Source of the DNA: Phycisphaerales bacterium
GTDB lineage: Bacteria > Planctomycetota > Phycisphaerae > UBA1845
Assembly: GCA_020353195.1 (NCBI GenBank)
Contig: CP070691.1
Location: 3,115,305 to 3,148,857 of the forward strand
Reading direction: 5' to 3'
Length of the DNA: 33,553 bases
The position numbers and the translations under genes were made by a program. The notes below the pieces were generated by a model. The model searched no databases. It was not told where the DNA came from and worked only from the letters and a program-made list of their open reading frames with translations. Within the stretch, counting starts at the first letter, position 1, and the number at the start of each line of letters is the position of its first letter. This document shows, one piece after another, positions 15,640-22,940 of the stretch.

Positions 15640-17655
15640 ATGCGTAGAACACAGCGTGCTGGCAGGAGACAGTCGCCCCTTTTCTTCTGGCTCGGGAGCA
15701 TTCTGGTGATGGTCATGGTTGCAGGCACTGCACAGTCGGCCGACGGTTCGGGCAGGCCCGTCCCCTTTGTCAAGGAATGGAAGCAGGGTGGCGGCAGCGT
15801 CACCCTGGCAACAGCTTCAATCACGACCGCGGGCGACGAGTTGAACAACGAGGCGATGTTTCTGAAGACGTCGCTTGCGGAACTCGATATTCCGGTCGCT
15901 GACGGCGGTGTTCCTATCCGGCTGGAGATCGCATCGGTGACGTTTCCGCCTCGCGAGTCCGCGTATCGGGAGAGCATCGAGGCGCAGGGCTACCGACTGA
16001 CGATCGACTCGAAGGAAATTGTGCTTCAGGCCAGGACGTCGGCTGGCGTCTTCTATGGCATTCAGACCCTGCTGCAGCTTCTGGGCGCGGAGAAGACGCT
16101 GGCGACTGTGAAGATTCTCGATTACCCGGACCTATCGAAGCGCAGGATCATGATCGACTCGGCACGCCAGAACGAGAACGCGGAGTACTACAAACGGCTC
16201 ATCCGTTTCCTGGCCCGCCACAAGATCAATGGGTTGCACTGGCACCTGAGCGACGATCAGAACGTGGCCCTGTATCACGAAGACTACCTCTCGCTAATGG
16301 ACCCTCATGCGTGGCGCCCCGAACAGGTTCGCGAGATGGTAGCCTATGCGAAGCGGCACCACATCGAGCTGATCCCGGAGATCGAGTCGCTGGGGCATGC
16401 GCGCGTATTCGTGCGGCATCCGGAATACAGGGACATTCTCCACCAGACGACGTTTGACAAGCCGACCAAGAGTTGGGCCGGGACGAACATCCCGGGCTTC
16501 ACAAATGTGCTCTGCCCGGCCAGCGAGAAGACCTATACCTACTTAGAGAAGATGTATGACCGGGTCGCCGATACGTTTCCGTATCCGGAAACGCACGTGG
16601 GCTGTGACGAAGTCGAGATGACGACGTGCGCGCGGTGCGATGCGAAGTTCCCGGGGATCTCGCGTCCGGACTGGTTTCGCAAGCATCTGCTTCAATGTAT
16701 CGCGCTGGCGTCAAAGGGCGGGCGCAAGGTCTCGATGTGGGGTGACATGCTGTTGCACCATCCCGAAACGGTCGACGGCCTGCCGGTGAAGGACGTTTTG
16801 ATCTACGACTGGCACTACACGCGGAAGGTCTCGCCCGAGTCGGCCGCCTTCTTCAAGAAGTGTGGATTCGAGGTGATAGCCTGCCCGGCCCTGATGTGCC
16901 ATCCGCGCATGATCGTTCCGGATGACGAGCAATACGAGAACATTCAGTGCTTTGCGAAGATCGCCCGCGACCTGGACCTGTTGGGACTCGACACGACGAT
17001 CTGGCTTCCGACGCGTTACATGAGTGATGTCATCTGGCCCGGCGTCGCGTACGCGGCCACTCACGCGTGGTCGGGGAGCAATTGGGATGAGGGGAACTTC
17101 TACCGAAGGTTCGCTGTGGATTTCTTCGCCTCGCCGGAGGGCACCGCGTTTGGCGAACAGTGGAAAGACCTGTACACGATGAACTGGTGGCTGAGGGATT
17201 TCTACCCGAGCTGCTGGATGGACGAAGAGAGCCTGGAGCAGGCGTGCGAGCGAGTGCCGCAACGTCGTGAAGCGGTGCGCGGCTATCTGGAGCGCCTCGA
17301 GCGGATTCAGAAGGCGTTGGCCGGGCTTGCGGGCAGCGTCAAGGCGAACCACCTGCCCTGGCAGGTGATCGAGCGTTCCGTGGCTGTTCGGGCGTACACT
17401 ATGAGGCATCTACTCGCCGCGCCGGAGGTTCGGAAAGACGGTCAGTGGAACAAGGGCCTTATCAAGTCTCTGGATGATGCGTGCAAAGAGTGTTTGGCCT
17501 GGATCGAGGAGGACTGGGATCGTAACCGATTCGCCGACGATCCCAACAAGGACGGCGCATTCATGACTACACAGCATCTGCTCTATCGCTTTAGGCAGAT
17601 GCACGCGTTCCACCAGAAGGTTCTGAATCAGCCCGCAGAGCAGAAGCAGCCGTAA
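15640..17655 (+). CDS. Secreted GH20-like beta-N-acetylhexosaminidase
   Basis: A signal peptide (basic start, hydrophobic LFFWLGSILVMVMVAGTAQSA) leads into a GH20b-type alpha/beta domain at about 50-165, ending with AGVFYGIQTLLQLL. The TIM barrel follows, with SKRRIMIDSAR, INGLHWHLSDDQ and the catalytic pair in HVGCDEVE (Asp323-Glu324). Asp positions the substrate acetamido group and Glu is the acid in GH20 enzymes. A Cys pair (CARC) follows shortly after, as a possible metal or disulfide site. Total 671 residues, with a helical C-terminal extension after about 500. AAAGGAG lies nine bases before ATG 15640. It should remove terminal GlcNAc or GalNAc from oligosaccharides in the periplasm or outside, matching the lyase and NagX-like genes downstream. 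Confidence 0.85.
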   Translation: MRRTQRAGRRQSPLFFWLGSILVMVMVAGTAQSADGSGRPVPFVKEWKQGGGSVTLATASITTAGDELNNEAMFLKTSLAELDIPVADGGVPIRLEIASVTFPPRESAYRESIEAQGYRLTIDSKEIVLQARTSAGVFYGIQTLLQLLGAEKTLATVKILDYPDLSKRRIMIDSARQNENAEYYKRLIRFLARHKINGLHWHLSDDQNVALYHEDYLSLMDPHAWRPEQVREMVAYAKRHHIELIPEIESLGHARVFVRHPEYRDILHQTTFDKPTKSWAGTNIPGFTNVLCPASEKTYTYLEKMYDRVADTFPYPETHVGCDEVEMTTCARCDAKFPGISRPDWFRKHLLQCIALASKGGRKVSMWGDMLLHHPETVDGLPVKDVLIYDWHYTRKVSPESAAFFKKCGFEVIACPALMCHPRMIVPDDEQYENIQCFAKIARDLDLLGLDTTIWLPTRYMSDVIWPGVAYAATHAWSGSNWDEGNFYRRFAVDFFASPEGTAFGEQWKDLYTMNWWLRDFYPSCWMDEESLEQACERVPQRREAVRGYLERLERIQKALAGLAGSVKANHLPWQVIERSVAVRAYTMRHLLAAPEVRKDGQWNKGLIKSLDDACKECLAWIEEDWDRNRFADDPNKDGAFMTTQHLLYRFRQMHAFHQKVLNQPAEQKQP

Positions 17656-17768
17656 ACATCGCCATGGCCAGAGCGAACGTCTCCTAGCGGTGGCCGAAGC
17701 ACGATGAATGGTGTTGGGGAGATTGGGTTCTGGCGGTCGCAGCGGGTGCCAAGACGTAGAGGACTGAC

Positions 17769-17783
17769 TGACACGCCGTGTCA
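17769..17783. promoter_or_regulatory. 15-bp perfect palindrome between GH20 and SGNH genes
   Basis: TGACACG-C-CGTGTCA is an exact odd-length palindrome in a 237-base gap. It resembles a repressor or activator operator more than a hairpin, because the loop would be too small. A TTGACA (17813-17818) 30 bases downstream could be a -35 box for the SGNH gene, but no clear -10 follows. Confidence 0.4.
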
Positions 17784-17892
17784 TGATGCTAGGGGCAGTC
17801 TTCTCGGCGAACTTGACAACGCTCGGTGCGAGACGATGAGGTCGCTGAGAATGTCTTGCGTACTACAGCTCGCGTACTGAGGAGCGTCTTCG

Positions 17893-18798
17893 ATGAGGGT
17901 ATGCGTATCGCGTCGGTGTCCTGGTGGCGCGGTCTTGTTGGCCTGGACGCTGATCTGGGGGCAGCCGTGGGTACGGGCGGACTTGCGTGAAGCGTTGACA
18001 ATCGTCGCGTTTGGCGACTCAACAACGGCGCCGAGGGAGGTCGAGGGGAAACCCCTGACGGTATACGCAGACATCCTGCGGAAGGAACTGCCGAGCAAGG
18101 GCATGAAGGTAGACGTGGTCAACGCCGGTGCAAGGGGTGACACAACGGCGGATGCGACGAAGCGATTGACCACGGACGTGCTGTCGCATGAGCCGGACGT
18201 CGTCATTGTTCAGTTCGGGGCCAACGACGCCATGGTCGATCTGTGGAAGAGCCCACCGGCGACCCAACCCAGGGTCGCGATCGAAGCGTACGAGAAAAAC
18301 CTGCGAACAATCGTCCGCACTCTCTGCGATCGAGGGGCCAAGGTGGTTCTGATGACGCCGAATCGGTTTCGGTGGACCAAGGGGCTAAAGAGGAGGTATG
18401 GCAAGCCGCCGTATCAGCCGAATGATCCGGATGGGTTCAACGTCCTGCTCAAGACCTACGCGGAGATCGTTCATCGGATTGCCGACGAGGAGAGAGGGAA
18501 AGTGGTGTTGGTGGATGTATACGAGGCGTTCGGCGCCTACGGTCAGGTTGCCGGGCAATCGGTGGACGACCTCCTCCTCGACGGCATACACCCGAATACG
18601 GCGGGTCACCGGCTCGTGGCCGATCGCCTGATCAACGAGCTTGTTAGGATGAGGGCGGAATCGCCGACCACGAGGCCGTCTGGCAACCAGTCACACAGTT
18701 GCGGTCTGGCCCCAAAGGACCACTGCCTCCCGTTGCAGTCCTGGCCGAATCCCGCCTCGAGTTGGGCGGCCTACTTGCGCCAGGAGAAGTCTGCGTGA
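17893..18798 (+). CDS. Secreted SGNH/GDSL hydrolase
   Basis: After a signal peptide (residues 1-29) come the four SGNH blocks. Block I is AFGDSTTAP with Ser43, block II is NAGARGDTTADA, block III is QFGANDAM with Asn111, and block V is LDGIHPN with Asp230 and His233. These enzymes hydrolyse esters, typically acetyl or other acyl groups on polysaccharides, outside the cytoplasm. GGAG lies eight bases before ATG 17893. The family core ends near residue 255; the last 45 or so residues are low-complexity and look like read-through into former intergenic DNA, possibly after loss of the original stop. Its place between the hexosaminidase and the lyase suggests it strips ester groups that block those enzymes. 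Confidence 0.85.
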   Translation: MRVCVSRRCPGGAVLLAWTLIWGQPWVRADLREALTIVAFGDSTTAPREVEGKPLTVYADILRKELPSKGMKVDVVNAGARGDTTADATKRLTTDVLSHEPDVVIVQFGANDAMVDLWKSPPATQPRVAIEAYEKNLRTIVRTLCDRGAKVVLMTPNRFRWTKGLKRRYGKPPYQPNDPDGFNVLLKTYAEIVHRIADEERGKVVLVDVYEAFGAYGQVAGQSVDDLLLDGIHPNTAGHRLVADRLINELVRMRAESPTTRPSGNQSHSCGLAPKDHCLPLQSWPNPASSWAAYLRQEKSA

Positions 18799-18883
18799 TT
18801 CCGCAACCACGAGAAATGGAACGGCCTCTGGAGCCCTATAGTGTCGGCGAACATGCCTGGTTTTGCAGATTGAGGTTTTCGTC

Positions 18884-21334
18884 ATGCTGAATGCAATCCC
18901 GTGGTCCCTGGCGTGGGTGCTGATCCCGGTTTGTACCGTGTCCGCCACCCGCCTGGACGAAAGAGCGGCGGGCGACGATGAGTGGGGCTTTCGCCCAGCG
19001 CAGGGCGCGGAGCTACGAATCAGTCCCCCCAACTTCTGTTGGCGACCTCAGAAGGATGTTGTCGCGTGGGAGTTGGAATGCGCACGGAGCGCGTCGCCGG
19101 ACGAACCCGCGTATCAGGCTTCTGGACTGGAATTGTGCGTCCACTGCCCGTCGCAGGTGTTTCCGCCGGGGTCATACACGTGGCGCTATCGAGGTGTGGA
19201 TGGGGAGGGGAAGCACACCAATTGGAGCCGGCGTCGCACGTTTGCAATCTCCGAAGAAGCCGTGTCCATGCCGATGCCCCCGCGGGACGAGCTGCTCGTC
19301 CGGATTCCTAAGACACATCCACGATTGCTCATTCGTCCTGAGGACGTACCGCGACTACGCGAGCTCGCCCGGCGGACGATGAAGGAACAGTACGCGCGGT
19401 TGATCCGGCGATGCGATGATCTGTTGGCTGATCCCCCTTCGACGGTCGAGCCGGGCAAGTACCCCGAGACGATGAAGCGGGGAAGCTATGAGTGGACCCT
19501 GGTTTGGTGGCGGAATCGCATGCGGACGATTGAAGCGCTGGATGGCGCGGCGACGCTCGGCTTCGCTCGGCTTGTTGGCGGCAAGGAGGAATACGGGGCG
19601 TTGGCGAAGCGGATCCTGCTTGCCTGTGCGGCTTGGGATCCCAAGGGCGCCACGGGCTATCGCTACAACGACGAGTGCGGCATGCCGTACATCTACCTTT
19701 TCTCGCGAGCCTACACGTTCGTCTACGATTTGCTCACGGAAGAGGAGCGCGATCGTTGTCGGCGCGTTATTCAGTTCCGTGGTCGCGAAATGTACGAGCA
19801 TCTCTTTCCGCACCACCTCTGGCGGCCGTTTGTGAGTCACAATACGCGGGCCTGGCACTTCCTGGGCGAGGCGGGCATCGCGTTTCTGGGCGAAGTGGAA
19901 GGCGCTGACGACTGGGTCTGGGCGGCCATGAACGTCTTCTACAACGTGTACCCGAATTGGTCGGACGAGGACGGAGGATGGCACGAGGGGTTCAGTTACT
20001 GGCACAGCTATCTGGGGCGTTTCACCTGGTGGGCCGACGTGATGCGCGCGGCGATGGGCATCAATGCATACGACAAGCCGTTCTTCTCGCAGGCAACGGG
20101 ATACTACGCAATGTACCTGATGCCGCCGGGCCGGGTCGGCGGTGAGTTTGGTGACGGCGCCAATCGCGTGGAGGAAGCGAACATCGTGCCTTTGTTCGGG
20201 GAGAACGCCCTGCGGGAGGAGTCGGTGAATGCGGTGCCGCTCATGAGTGAGCTTGCGGCGCGGAGCGGAAACGGGAACTGGCAGTGGTATGTCGAGCAGT
20301 TGGGCGGCCCAGTTGACGCCCCAGGTTACACGGGATTCGCTCGCGGCGTTCGCCCAAAGGTGAAGGCCCAGGCGCCCGACGACCTGCCGACCTCGCGCCT
20401 GTTCCGGGGCACGGGAATCGCTTGTCTGAACTCCACGCTGCGCAGCGCCCAAGACGATGTGCAGATTATCTTCAAGGCGAGCGAGATGGGGACCCAGTCG
20501 CACGGGATAGACTCGCACAATTCCTTTGCGCTGTGGGCGTACGGCGAGCGTATGCTGATTCGGACGGGTCATTACTATGAGTACGGCGGCCCTCATCATG
20601 GTGGATGGGTCTGGAGCACGCGCTCGCAGAACAACATCACGGTCGACGGCCAGGGGCAGGTCAAGCACTCGGCCTCTTCGAAGGGGAAGATCGTCGGGTT
20701 TGCGACGACGCCGTCCATTGACATCGTCGTTGGCGAAGCCGGGGGTGCCTATCGCGTCCAGGAGGATAGGAAGAAGCCTCACCTGCTAGATCGCTTCACG
20801 CGCGCGATTGTGTTTGTCAAGCCGGAGTTGGTGATCGTCTACGACCGCTTGCAGGCGAGGCAGCCGGCGTCGTTCGATTACTGGCTGCACGCGATGAACA
20901 AGTTCGAGATTGCGGGCAAGCAGGAACTTCGCGTTCGGGCGGGCGATGTTGTATGCGAAATCGCGATGCTCGCGCCGGAGGGTCTCGCGATCACTCAAAC
21001 CGATCAGTACGACCCGAATCCGTGGCCACAGATCACGATTCGCGAGTGGCATCTCACGGCTAGGACACCCGTAAAGCGTCAGGCGACGGAGTTCGTGACT
21101 CTGTATCGTCCACATCGTAGCACCGCGTCTGTCCCATGCGCCGCGAACATCGAGAAAAGTGAGGGAGGCTACGCGCTCACCGCAGAGATCAGCGACGGTC
21201 GTGTGGTGGCCCTGCTGCCAAGCGATGACACCAAGGAGATAGCCGCCGGAGGATTGACGAGTCGCGGTGCGATCAAGGTCCAACGGCTGCGAGCGGACGG
21301 TTCGGTTGTCGAAACAGTGACGGCGGGCAAGTAG
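18884..21334 (+). CDS. Secreted DUF4962/heparinase II-III-like polysaccharide lyase
   Basis: A signal peptide (MLNAIPWSLAWVLIPVCTVS) is followed by an Ig-like N-terminal domain (WGFRPAQGAELRISPPNFCW to NWSRRRTFAI). The boundary HPRLLIRPEDVPRLRELAR then leads to an alpha/alpha toroid with HNTRAWHFLGEAG and GGWHEGFSYWHSYLG. A C-terminal beta-sandwich has SHGIDSHNSFALWAYGERML and FDYWLHAMNKFEI. This layout is that of large heparinase II/III-type lyases, which cleave uronic-acid polymers (heparan-like chains or alginate) by beta-elimination through Tyr/His residues. ATG 18884 with GAGG eight bases upstream is preferred over TTG 18863. About 816 residues. The exact glycan is not visible, but the neighbouring hexosaminidase and NagX-like genes favour an amino-sugar/uronate polymer. 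Confidence 0.82.
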   Translation: MLNAIPWSLAWVLIPVCTVSATRLDERAAGDDEWGFRPAQGAELRISPPNFCWRPQKDVVAWELECARSASPDEPAYQASGLELCVHCPSQVFPPGSYTWRYRGVDGEGKHTNWSRRRTFAISEEAVSMPMPPRDELLVRIPKTHPRLLIRPEDVPRLRELARRTMKEQYARLIRRCDDLLADPPSTVEPGKYPETMKRGSYEWTLVWWRNRMRTIEALDGAATLGFARLVGGKEEYGALAKRILLACAAWDPKGATGYRYNDECGMPYIYLFSRAYTFVYDLLTEEERDRCRRVIQFRGREMYEHLFPHHLWRPFVSHNTRAWHFLGEAGIAFLGEVEGADDWVWAAMNVFYNVYPNWSDEDGGWHEGFSYWHSYLGRFTWWADVMRAAMGINAYDKPFFSQATGYYAMYLMPPGRVGGEFGDGANRVEEANIVPLFGENALREESVNAVPLMSELAARSGNGNWQWYVEQLGGPVDAPGYTGFARGVRPKVKAQAPDDLPTSRLFRGTGIACLNSTLRSAQDDVQIIFKASEMGTQSHGIDSHNSFALWAYGERMLIRTGHYYEYGGPHHGGWVWSTRSQNNITVDGQGQVKHSASSKGKIVGFATTPSIDIVVGEAGGAYRVQEDRKKPHLLDRFTRAIVFVKPELVIVYDRLQARQPASFDYWLHAMNKFEIAGKQELRVRAGDVVCEIAMLAPEGLAITQTDQYDPNPWPQITIREWHLTARTPVKRQATEFVTLYRPHRSTASVPCAANIEKSEGGYALTAEISDGRVVALLPSDDTKEIAAGGLTSRGAIKVQRLRADGSVVETVTAGK

Positions 21335-21458
21335 CGTTGAGATCGAGGTGCCCCGGTCGAACACAGAAACGGATACGCGGGCGCCGCGCGCGAGCAGCCC
21401 GGAATCAGGCTGTGCAAGTGGAGAACGCGGTGTCTCTTGTGATCAAGGGAGTTACCTG

Positions 21459-22754
21459 TTGCCCGCAAGCGAATCTGCCGAATCTCACCGCTTGGTCTCA
21501 CTGGACGTCTTCCGCGGCATCACGATCGCGGGAATGATCCTGGTCAACAACCCGGGCGATGGGCGTTATCGCAGCGCGCCGCTTGCGCACGCGCACTGGC
21601 ACGGCTGGACGCCGACCGATTTGATCTTTCCGTTCTTCCTGTTCATCGTCGGCGTGGCGATGACGTTCTCTTTTGCTCGGCGCCGGGCGCTGGGCCACAG
21701 CAGTGTACGGTTGTTCGAGCAGGTGCTGCGACGCAGCCTCATCATCTTCCTGCTCGGGTTGACGATGCACGGCTTTCCTGACTGGCGGCTGATCGGGCCT
21801 TGCGCAATGGCGATCGCCGGCTTGGTTGTTCTGTTTGTCGATGAGCCGCCCTTGGGTCTTGGCCGAACACGGGCCGGTACGATCCGGAAGATCGTTGCCG
21901 TTGCCGCGCTGAGTGGGGCCGCTTCCTGGTGTGCCCTCGATTTCGCCTACTTCCAGGCCAGCACGTTGCGTATTCCAGGCGTGCTCCAGCGGATCGCCTG
22001 CTGCTATCTTGCCGCTTCCATCATCGTGATGTTCTTTGGCCTACGGGGTCGTCTTCTGTGGATTGTGGGGCTGCTGGCGTGGTATTGGCTTGTTGTTGCG
22101 CTGGTTCATCCGCCCGCCGGTTTCAGTGCCGCAGTTATCGGGTCGGAGGGGCGGCTGCACGAATGGATTGACGTTTGCGTGTTCGGTGACCATCTTTATT
22201 TCGAGCGGCCTGACCCGTTGGGACTGTTGAGCACGCTGCCGGCCATTGCAACGACATTAATGGGGGTATTGGCCGGCAGTTGGCTGCACGCCCGTAGAGA
22301 CCCGGTGGAGAAGGTTGTCGGGATGTTCCTTGCGGCCAATGTGCTGTTGGTCGCAGGCAGTGCGATGGGCCACTGGTTTCCCATCAACAAGAAGCTGTGG
22401 ACAAGCTCCTATGCGGTGTTCACTGCGGGCATGGCGCTGCACTGTCTGGCGATGTGCTACTGGCTGGTTGACGTAAAGCGGTTCCGGCGTTGGAGCCTTC
22501 CTTTTGTCATCTTCGGCACCAACGCGATCGCCGTCTACTTCGCTTCGAGCCTGTTCGCCAGGACTCTGAGCATTTGGAAATTCTCGTTGGCTGACGGGCA
22601 GCCGGTTTCCGTGAAGCAGTGGATCTTCGAGAACGTGTTCGCATGTTGGGCCGGGCCGTATGGCGGATCGCTTGGCTATGCCGTTTGCTACGTGGCCGTC
22701 TGGGGACTGCTCGCGTCGTGGTTGTACCGCCGGCGCGTCTTCATCAAAGTTTGA
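21459..22754 (+). CDS. NagX/HGSNAT-like membrane acyltransferase
   Basis: The N-terminal signature SLDVFRGITIAGMILVNNPG and the segment HWHGWTPTDLIFPFFLFIVG are characteristic of the family containing bacterial NagX and human heparan-alpha-glucosaminide N-acetyltransferase. About ten hydrophobic segments follow. The human enzyme acetylates the non-reducing glucosamine of heparan sulfate across a membrane; NagX genes in bacteria sit in chitin/GlcNAc clusters. TTG 21459 with GGGAG seven bases upstream starts near the expected first residues; the frame is open back to GTG 21348, which lacks a good ribosome site. About 431 residues. Following a heparinase-like lyase and a GH20 enzyme, it may re-acetylate glucosamine ends so that the hexosaminidase can act. 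Confidence 0.82.
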   Translation: MPASESAESHRLVSLDVFRGITIAGMILVNNPGDGRYRSAPLAHAHWHGWTPTDLIFPFFLFIVGVAMTFSFARRRALGHSSVRLFEQVLRRSLIIFLLGLTMHGFPDWRLIGPCAMAIAGLVVLFVDEPPLGLGRTRAGTIRKIVAVAALSGAASWCALDFAYFQASTLRIPGVLQRIACCYLAASIIVMFFGLRGRLLWIVGLLAWYWLVVALVHPPAGFSAAVIGSEGRLHEWIDVCVFGDHLYFERPDPLGLLSTLPAIATTLMGVLAGSWLHARRDPVEKVVGMFLAANVLLVAGSAMGHWFPINKKLWTSSYAVFTAGMALHCLAMCYWLVDVKRFRRWSLPFVIFGTNAIAVYFASSLFARTLSIWKFSLADGQPVSVKQWIFENVFACWAGPYGGSLGYAVCYVAVWGLLASWLYRRRVFIKV

Positions 22755-22820
22755 GACGGAGGTGGCTTGGCTGTCGCGCGTGATCCGCGTGCAGTGTTTC
22801 GGAAGCAGGGGGCCATTCGG

Positions 22821-22862
22821 GCCTTCGGGCAGAGTGCCGGTTCATCGGCAAGCGCCGAAGGC
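22821..22862. repeat. 8-bp inverted repeat between convergent genes
   Basis: GCCTTCGG (22821-22828) and CCGAAGGC (22855-22862) are exact reverse complements with a 26-base loop. They lie in the 186-base gap where the NagX-like gene and the minus-strand sulfatase-fold gene converge. There is no T-run. It could help end transcription from either side. Confidence 0.3.
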
Positions 22863-22940
22863 GAACCCATGCACGAGCCGTGCCCCACTGATCGCGCTAT
22901 GGTGCTCATGGCATTCAGCGCGTATCGGATGAAGATGCGA

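Noticed and set aside
18699..18890. Plus-strand frame across the SGNH/lyase gap
   Set aside because: It is 63 codons without ribosome site and overlaps the SGNH tail; it might be a remnant, but I cannot support it.
19355..20782. 475-codon minus-strand open frame opposite the lyase gene
   Set aside because: The plus-strand gene has a signal peptide and clear domain motifs; the minus frame has neither.
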